From Actinomycetes bacterium (GTDB taxonomy: Bacteria; Actinomycetota; Acidimicrobiia; Acidimicrobiales; Bog-793), in NCBI GenBank assembly GCA_021823365.1, contig JAKAOD010000260.1, positions 1 to 5,186 of the forward strand: DNA of 5,186 nucleotides, given 5' to 3'. Positions 1-3,769 of the stretch are shown piece by piece. Both the position numbers and the translations under genes were made by a program. The notes under the pieces were generated by a model, which had not been told where the DNA came from, searched no databases, and worked only from the letters and a program-made list of their open reading frames with translations. Position 1 is the first letter of the stretch, and every line of letters begins with the position of its first letter.

Positions 1-131
1 CCCACGAGCACGGCGGCCGGGGTGAGCTGGCGGGGTCGTCCGCCGCTCGGCATCTCTGCGGCGAGCACCTCTGCCACCCCCGAACGACAGACGATGGCCT
101 CGTAGGCCTCCCGGCGCTGCGCCCGGCTCAG
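1..131 (-). CDS. N-terminal fragment of a hypothetical, possibly transposase-like protein (runs off the left edge)
   Basis: Only the first 43 codons lie in the window. The visible protein starts L(M)-S-R-A-Q-R-R-E-A-Y-E-A and ends with a G-G-R-P-R-Q-L-T-P-A-A-V-L-V stretch. From memory, the R-P-R-Q-L followed by a hydrophobic helix resembles the N-terminus of a family of actinobacterial transposase-like proteins that sit next to recombinase-like genes; this is a weak family call from a short fragment. No ATG, GTG or TTG is found in this frame near a ribosome binding site. The best start is CTG at 131-129, which overlaps the upstream gene's TGA as CTGA and sits about 5 nt after GGAGGA (137-142 on the plus map). 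That geometry is the usual translational-coupling arrangement with CTG in place of ATG. An internal ATG exists later (A-A-E-M-P-S), but it would remove the conserved-looking first helix. It could also be an unrelated DNA-binding or hypothetical protein. Confidence 0.5.
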   Translation of the reverse strand, partial: MSRAQRREAYEAIVCRSGVAEVLAAEMPSGGRPRQLTPAAVLV

Positions 132-1000
132 CGTCGTCCTCCAAGAAGCGCCACGGCTGCAGGCTCGGGGACCGTCTCGAGGTGGGAGACGAGGTCGCCG
201 AGACGCTGGGAGCAGGTGATCCCGGCCGCGTCCATGAAGGCTCGAAGACCGATCGCGTCGGCCACCACTGAGAGCCAGGTCGCCCGCAGCCGCCCCATCT
301 CGAGGCGGGGGAGGTCGCTGCCACCTGAGAGGGACCCGATGAGCGGGTTCGTCACGTTGTGGCTGTCGGGGTTTCGCCCAGAGACGAGATAGGCGTCGGC
401 GAAGAAGGCGGCCGCAGCAAGGAGGCGGTCGTGGTAGGGGGCGAGCACCGGCACGGCGCGGGGCCGCCGCCCACCGACTGTGACGAGCACGCCGGAGGAG
501 CGGGAGACGACGTCGCTCCCGCGCACCCGCCGCAGCTCGCCTCCGATGAGCCCAGCCCCAGCCCCAAGACAGATGAGGACGGTGGCCCGCGCCCGGCGAA
601 GCGGCGTCGGCTGGGCATCGGAAAGGGCCAGGTAGGCGGCGATCTCGGCTGGGGAGTAGGGGGCCTTGGCGCGCTCCCGGGGGAGCGCGGGCAGAGGTGG
701 CCCGGCCGGTCCCACCTCGTGGGCGATCGCGCGCAGGTTGGTGCGGAGCGTCCGCCTCGTGGGCGCCGACATCGCGGCGCTGAGGCAGCACCGCTCGATC
801 ACCGAGGGGTGAAAGAGCACCGCCGCGTCGAGCTCGAGGCCGACCTGCTCGCCGAAGGCGGCGAGGCGCGACGCGGCGAAGAGGAACGCCTTGGCCCTCG
901 CCGGGCTCGTCGGGCACGCGGCCGTCGTCACCTCCTTTGCGAAGGCGAGCGCGCCAGGCGAGACGGCGCGGGAGCAAAAGCGCGCGATCGCCTGGGTCAC
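128..1000 (-). CDS. Degenerate tyrosine-recombinase (phage integrase family)-like protein
   Basis: The protein has the two-part layout of a tyrosine recombinase. A helical N-terminal core-binding-like part occupies about residues 25-95, followed by a proline-rich linker and a catalytic-like part from about 115 onward. In that part the run Y-S-P-A-E-I-A-A-Y-L is typical of the catalytic domain's first helix. The run G-A-G-L-I-G-G-E-L-R-R-V-R-G-S-D-V aligns with the family's 'GLRisELlaLrwsDid' box, but the catalytic Arg is replaced by Ile. The second box, normally H-x-L-R-H/R, reads G-R-L-R-A-T-W, so only its Arg survives, and I see no nucleophilic Tyr in the expected place near the C-terminus (I-T-C-S-Q-R-L-G-D-L). 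It may bind DNA but is unlikely to cut it as a normal integrase. I chose GTG at 1000 because AGGGG lies 5 nt upstream; an ATG at 1039 would add 13 residues (303 aa in total) but falls inside the likely promoter dyad. The downstream minus-strand gene is coupled through CTGA. Confidence 0.7.
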   Translation of the reverse strand: MTQAIARFCSRAVSPGALAFAKEVTTAACPTSPARAKAFLFAASRLAAFGEQVGLELDAAVLFHPSVIERCCLSAAMSAPTRRTLRTNLRAIAHEVGPAGPPLPALPRERAKAPYSPAEIAAYLALSDAQPTPLRRARATVLICLGAGAGLIGGELRRVRGSDVVSRSSGVLVTVGGRRPRAVPVLAPYHDRLLAAAAFFADAYLVSGRNPDSHNVTNPLIGSLSGGSDLPRLEMGRLRATWLSVVADAIGLRAFMDAAGITCSQRLGDLVSHLETVPEPAAVALLGGRR

Positions 1001-1004
1001 CGCG

Positions 1005-1011
1005 TCCCCTC
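1005..1011 (-). promoter_or_regulatory. Ribosome binding site deciding the GTG start at 1000
   Basis: On the minus strand this reads GAGGGGA, about 4-5 nt before GTG at 1000-998. The alternative ATG at 1039 has no purine-rich block at a usable distance, so this site argues for the shorter protein. Confidence 0.5.
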
Positions 1012-1020
1012 GCCCGATGT

Positions 1021-1042
1021 CATACGGTAGACATACCATAGG
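1021..1042. promoter_or_regulatory. Imperfect dyad with back-to-back -10-like hexamers in the divergent spacer
   Basis: The arms CATACGGTA and TACCATAGG match as an inverted repeat at 7 of 9 positions and are separated by GACA. Each arm carries a TANNNT hexamer facing outward: TACCAT on the plus strand (1034-1039) and TACCGT on the minus strand (1029-1024). These fit -10 elements for the DUF6788 gene (start 1054) and the recombinase-like gene (GTG at 1000). The same stretch can also be read as a direct repeat, CATACGGTAG and CATACCATAG, 11 bp apart with 8 of 10 matches. It is noticeably AT-richer than the surroundings. I see no convincing -35 boxes. The assignment as bidirectional promoter or operator is inference. 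Confidence 0.35.
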
Positions 1043-1053
1043 AACCGGAGAAG

Positions 1054-1428
1054 ATGGTGGATCCCAGGAGCAACGATCAGGGGGTGCAGCTCACTCGCGC
1101 CCAACGCCAAGAGCTCGGCCACATCGCGGAGGAGCTCGCTGCCCTCGTGCGCTCCGGGCCGGCGCTTCCCGGGACGATCGCCGAGCGCCTCACGCGCTGT
1201 GGACGGGCGAACTGCGCCTGCCACGGTGAGCCGCCACGCCGCCACGGCCCCTACTTCCACTGGACCCGCAAGGTGGCGAACAAGACCTTCGGGCGGTGGC
1301 TGAGCCCCGAGCAGGCCGAGGACTTCCTGCGCCTCATCGACAACGATCGGCGGCTTCGCGAGCTCCTCGGGCGCCTCGAGTCGATCGGGCTCGAGACCGT
1401 CGAGGCCGATCCCCGCTGGGGGCGTTGA
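1054..1428 (+). CDS. DUF6788 family protein (Cys-rich, mobile-element associated)
   Basis: This 124-residue soluble protein matches what I recall of DUF6788. An N-terminal helix with T-R-A-Q-R-Q-E-L-G-H-I (residues 14-24) leads into L-P-G-T-I-A-E-R-L-T-R-C-G (38-50). The family signature follows: C49-x4-C54-x-C56-H57, then H64-G-P-Y-F-H-W-T-R-K-V (64-74), a short strand, R-W-L-S-P-E-Q-A-E (81-89), and a C-terminal helix with N-D-R-R-L-R-E-L-L (97-105). The clustered Cys and His residues look able to bind a metal, but this is inference; no biochemical function is established for the family as far as I know. Such proteins are often found beside transposases and recombinases, which fits the divergent recombinase-like gene. 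The ATG at 1054 is close to its GGAG (1047-1050); the very next codon, GTG at 1057, has better spacing and is an equally possible start. No frameshift or truncation is seen. Confidence 0.75.
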   Translation: MVDPRSNDQGVQLTRAQRQELGHIAEELAALVRSGPALPGTIAERLTRCGRANCACHGEPPRRHGPYFHWTRKVANKTFGRWLSPEQAEDFLRLIDNDRRLRELLGRLESIGLETVEADPRWGR

Positions 1429-1438
1429 GGGCCCCTCA
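1426..1438 (+). repeat. Small palindrome spanning the DUF6788 stop codon
   Basis: TGAGGG and CCCTCA flank a single C and include the TGA stop. In RNA this gives only a 5-bp stem with a 3-nt loop and no T tract follows, so it is at most a weak termination or pausing hairpin. Confidence 0.3.
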
Positions 1439-1644
1439 GACTCGGGTCGGTGTGGGTGACGGCCGCTTATCGCGTGGGCGAGCTCCCGATCAGGGCACGT
1501 TCGGGCTGCTTGACCCCTTCTGTGAAGACCTCGCGCGGTCGGCGAGTCGCGGGAGAGAGAGACAGAAGGCGGCCGGCGAAGGGCCCGCGGGTACTGTTGC
1601 CTGGCGCCCGCTCTGCCCCGGCGCGTGCGTGACCAGGTTGGGTG
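1429..1644. other. Gene-free spacer of 216 bp
   Basis: No reading frame here shows a recognisable protein, a good ribosome binding site or family motifs in either direction; the open frames are GC-bias artefacts. A TACTGT hexamer at 1592-1597 could be a -10 for the membrane protein gene downstream, but the matching -35 position is not convincing. I see no terminal inverted repeats that would mark the end of the left-hand module. Confidence 0.5.
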
Positions 1645-2646
1645 ATGCAGGTGTCCATCGACCGACTGCTGTCGTCGGCCCATCTCGACCTCGAACCGGC
1701 CGACGGCCCGCCGAGCGCGAAGCGGATGGTCGCGGTGACCTCGCTCGTCGTAGTCGCTGCACTCGGTGTCGACGTCGCGCTCGCGCACCTCGCCACCGGA
1801 CTGTGGCACCAGCTCCGTGACTACGGCCACTTCCAGTTCGGCGACTATGGAACCCTCACGGTGCTCGGCGTCGTGCCCGCGTGTGTCGCGTGGCCGGTCG
1901 TCGTTCGGGTCACGTCACGGCCGCGGCGCTTCTTCGTCCGCCTCGCGGTGGCGGTCACGCTGCTGCTGTGGCTCCCCGATCTCTGGCTCCTGGTGCTCTC
2001 GCATGACCCGGTGCGTGCCGTTGGCACGTTGATGGCGATGCATCTCGCGGTCGCGTTGATCGCGTACAACGGCCTGGTCCGCCTCGCGCCGCCGCGACGC
2101 CGGGCCGGAACCGCTCCCCGCCGTGGCATCGAGGACCTGCTGAAGCCCGCCCGGATCACGCTCTTCGTGATGGCCAGTCTCGAGTTCGTGTCGGGCGCCG
2201 CCGTGCTCCTCGCCGTCCCGTTCGGAAGGCCCAACGGGTTCATCCCGAAGCACGACGGCGTCGTCTACCTCGTTCACGCCGGGGTCGGCGGTGTCCTCGG
2301 GGTCGCCGCCGTCACGATGCTCGTCGTGTCGTGGCATCGCAGCCGAGGAGAACGGATCGGCGCACTGGTCGGAGTGGTCGGCATCGCGTTCGGGGCGGTC
2401 GGCGGCGTCATGTCGGAGATGTACACGCTGCGCCGCGACGGGATGGGACTGATGTTCATCGGCGCGGCGCTGGCCTTTGCCGGCTACCTGGCGACGCTTG
2501 TCGAAGCCTCGCCCGCGGGCGGGGCGACTGCACTTGCGCAGGACGGCTTGGGCCCGAGCGGCGCCGGCGGCGCCGGCATGGACCACCGACGCGAGCCGGG
2601 CCAACCCGTCCCACGCGTGGCCGGTCCGGGGCCGTCGACGCAGTAG
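1645..2646 (+). CDS. Eight-helix integral membrane protein, N-terminal half DUF6069-like
   Basis: About 333 residues with eight predicted membrane helices in two blocks of four. Block one covers residues about 28-148: helices near 28-50, 70-90, 98-119 and 125-147. It has the W-L-P-D motif at the end of helix three and the M-x-M-H-L-A-V-A helix that recall DUF6069 proteins. A basic linker rich in Pro and Arg (149-170) joins it to block two (about 171-290), whose helices carry buried-looking polar residues: Glu in M-A-S-L-E-F, His in Y-L-V-H-A-G, and Glu in V-M-S-E-M-Y. The last 45 residues are Gly/Pro/Ala-rich and probably disordered. There is no signal peptide beyond the first helix and no known transporter or enzyme motif, so no function is assigned. 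ATG at 1645 is preceded by CAGG about 7 nt upstream; GTG at 1642 and GTG at 1651 are alternatives. It ends 126 bp before the oxidoreductase and may or may not be co-transcribed with it. Confidence 0.75.
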   Translation: MQVSIDRLLSSAHLDLEPADGPPSAKRMVAVTSLVVVAALGVDVALAHLATGLWHQLRDYGHFQFGDYGTLTVLGVVPACVAWPVVVRVTSRPRRFFVRLAVAVTLLLWLPDLWLLVLSHDPVRAVGTLMAMHLAVALIAYNGLVRLAPPRRRAGTAPRRGIEDLLKPARITLFVMASLEFVSGAAVLLAVPFGRPNGFIPKHDGVVYLVHAGVGGVLGVAAVTMLVVSWHRSRGERIGALVGVVGIAFGAVGGVMSEMYTLRRDGMGLMFIGAALAFAGYLATLVEASPAGGATALAQDGLGPSGAGGAGMDHRREPGQPVPRVAGPGPSTQ

Positions 2647-2678
2647 AGGGAGGGCTGGCGCGGGCGACTTTGGAGAGT

Positions 2679-2699
2679 CTCCGCTGGGCACCAGCGGGG
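2679..2699 (+). terminator. Stem-loop downstream of the membrane protein gene
   Basis: CCGCTGG (2681-2687) pairs perfectly with CCAGCGG (2691-2697) around a GCA loop, and the stem can be extended by a U-G and a C-G pair to 2679/2699. It begins 32 nt after the stop codon at 2646, a sensible place for termination. No T run follows, so it would be a non-canonical hairpin terminator of the kind proposed for GC-rich actinobacteria. A competing short repeat, GGAGA-G-TCTCC (2672-2682), overlaps its left arm. Confidence 0.4.
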
Positions 2700-2731
2700 T
2701 CGTGGTTCACGGCGCCCGAGCAGCAGCGGCC

Positions 2732-2755
2732 GTGACCTTCTCCGGCGAAGGTCAC
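2732..2755 (+). promoter_or_regulatory. Perfect 9-bp inverted repeat just before the oxidoreductase ribosome binding site
   Basis: GTGACCTTC (2732-2740) and GAAGGTCAC (2747-2755) are exact reverse complements around TCCGGC. The right arm ends 1-2 nt before the AAAGGAGG ribosome binding site. It could be a repressor operator at the DNA level or an RNA hairpin limiting access to the ribosome binding site. No T tract follows, so a simple terminator is less likely. Which protein, if any, binds it cannot be told from this window. Confidence 0.55.
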
Positions 2756-2757
2756 CA

Positions 2758-2764
2758 AAGGAGG
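2758..2764 (+). promoter_or_regulatory. Strong ribosome binding site for the oxidoreductase
   Basis: AAGGAGG is a near-perfect anti-16S match with an 8-nt spacer to GTG at 2773. It fixes the GTG as the start and predicts efficient initiation unless the adjacent inverted repeat folds over it. Confidence 0.8.
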
Positions 2765-2772
2765 GGAGCACC

Positions 2773-3735
2773 GTGGGCGTCACCCGGTTCGGATTGCAGA
2801 TCCCGAGCTTCACCTACCCAGGGATCGAGGACAGCGAGCTCTTCGCCCGCATAGCGGACATCGCGGTCACCGCCGAGGACTCCGGCTTCGACTCGGTGTG
2901 GGTGATGGACCACTTCTACCAGATCGCCAGCGTCGGCCCCCGGACCGACCCCATGCTCGAGGCGTACACCCTGCTCGGCGCGCTGGCCGCTCGCACCACC
3001 CGGGCGTCGCTCGGCGCCATGGTCACCGGCGTGACCTATCGCAACCCGGCGATGCTCGCCAAGCAGGTCACCACGCTCGACGTCGTCTCGGGCGGGCGGG
3101 CCATCCTCGGGATCGGCGCGGCGTGGAACGACGACGAGCATGCCGGCTACGGCTTCAGCTTTCCCCCGGTCGCCGAGCGGATGGGCCGCCTGGACGAGGC
3201 TCTGCGGATCTGCCGGGCCATGTTCACCGAGGAGGAGCCGAGCTTCGCCGGCCGCTATTACTCGATCGACGCCGCGCTCAACGTGCCCCGGCCCATCCGG
3301 CGGGAGGGGATCCCCATCCTGGTCGGCGGCTCGGGCGAGCGCCGGACCCTCAGGCTCGTCGCCCGCCATGCAGATGCCTGCAACCTCTTCGGCGACATGG
3401 CCACGATCCGCCACAAGCTCGAAGTGCTCGACCGCCACTGCGAGGCGGAAGGGCGCGACCCGTCCACCATCACCAGGACTCGGCTCGGCGCTTTGGTGAT
3501 CGCCGAGACGACAGCCGACGCCGAACGGCGGGCTCGCGCCGTGGCAGAGGCTCGGGGCATGGACGACGAGCGCTACCGCGGCTACGTCATCGCCGGCGAC
3601 CCGGATGCGGTGCGTGAGCAGGTCGCCGCCTATCTCGACACCGGGCTGGACGGGTTGGTGCTCAACATGCACGACGCGTACGACCTCGACTCCGTCCGGC
3701 TTGCCGGGGAGACGCTCTCGAGCATCGACAAGTAG
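2773..3735 (+). CDS. LLM class F420-dependent oxidoreductase (TIGR03560, Rv1855c-like)
   Basis: This 320-residue protein is a bacterial-luciferase-like TIM-barrel oxidoreductase expected to use the deazaflavin F420 (or its reduced form) for hydride transfer to or from an unidentified substrate in the cytoplasm. It begins with F-G-L-Q-I-P-S-F-T-Y-P-G, then D-S-G-F-D-S-V-W-V-M-D-H-F (36-48). The T-G-V-T-Y-R-N-P-A-M-L-A-K block (85-97) and D-V-V-S-G-G-R-A-I-L-G-I-G-A-A-W (103-118) are the cofactor-side signatures of the family. Further on come F-P-P-V-A-E-R-M-G-R-L-D-E-A-L (130-144) and V-G-G-S-G-E-R-R-T-L-R-L-V-A (184-197). As I remember it, this pattern follows mycobacterial Rv1855c closely from end to end, and the length is normal for the family. 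The GTG start is supported by AAGGAGG with an 8-nt spacer. The gene ends in TAG, 15 bp from the convergent glucosaminidase stop codon. The substrate cannot be inferred from sequence. Confidence 0.93.
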   Translation: MGVTRFGLQIPSFTYPGIEDSELFARIADIAVTAEDSGFDSVWVMDHFYQIASVGPRTDPMLEAYTLLGALAARTTRASLGAMVTGVTYRNPAMLAKQVTTLDVVSGGRAILGIGAAWNDDEHAGYGFSFPPVAERMGRLDEALRICRAMFTEEEPSFAGRYYSIDAALNVPRPIRREGIPILVGGSGERRTLRLVARHADACNLFGDMATIRHKLEVLDRHCEAEGRDPSTITRTRLGALVIAETTADAERRARAVAEARGMDDERYRGYVIAGDPDAVREQVAAYLDTGLDGLVLNMHDAYDLDSVRLAGETLSSIDK

Positions 3736-3744
3736 CTCGTCGCG

Positions 3745-3769
3745 CCCGGCTCAGCGGCCGTCCGCCGGG
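3745..3769. terminator. Weak inverted repeat between convergent genes
   Basis: CCCGGC (3745-3750) and GCCGGG (3764-3769) could form a 6-bp stem around a 13-nt loop holding the glucosaminidase stop codon. No T runs follow on either strand. The convergent stop codons are so close that some shared termination element is expected, but this one is weak and may be chance at this GC content. Confidence 0.2.

Noticed and set aside
359..1030. Plus-strand open frame of 223 codons opposite the recombinase-like gene
   Set aside because: Gly/Arg/Glu-rich shadow translation with no motif; the minus-strand frame shows a recognisable fold pattern and a ribosome binding site.
1030..1053. ATG at 1039 as the start of the recombinase-like protein
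   Set aside because: It has no ribosome binding site, would leave only 14 bp between divergent starts, and falls within the putative dyad. GTG at 1000 has AGGGG at proper spacing. I cannot fully exclude the longer form.
1450..1632. Small plus-strand open frame (60 codons) in the spacer after DUF6788
   Set aside because: Arg/Ala/Pro-rich, no ribosome binding site before its start, no hydrophobic or domain pattern; length is expected by chance at this GC content.
997..1830. Long minus-strand open frame (277 codons) across DUF6788 and the spacer
   Set aside because: It lies antisense to the clear DUF6788 family protein and the start of the membrane gene, has low-complexity Arg/Pro-rich composition, no ribosome binding site and no recognisable motifs; typical of GC-rich antisense frames.
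1915..2691. Minus-strand open frame of 258 codons opposite the membrane protein gene
   Set aside because: The plus strand encodes a convincing multi-helix membrane protein with hydrophobic periodicity. The antisense product is rich in Arg, Asp, His and Gly without family motifs.
2732..2755. MerR/CueR-type metal operator reading of the GTGACCTTC/GAAGGTCAC repeat
   Set aside because: The half-sites superficially resemble CueR-like ACCTTCC/GGAAGGT, but there is no promoter with a 19-20 bp -35/-10 spacing around it, the repeat abuts the ribosome binding site, and no metal-related gene is nearby.
2752..3672. Minus-strand open frame of 306 codons opposite the F420-type oxidoreductase
   Set aside because: The plus strand matches a well-known family from end to end, so the antisense frame is a codon-bias shadow.
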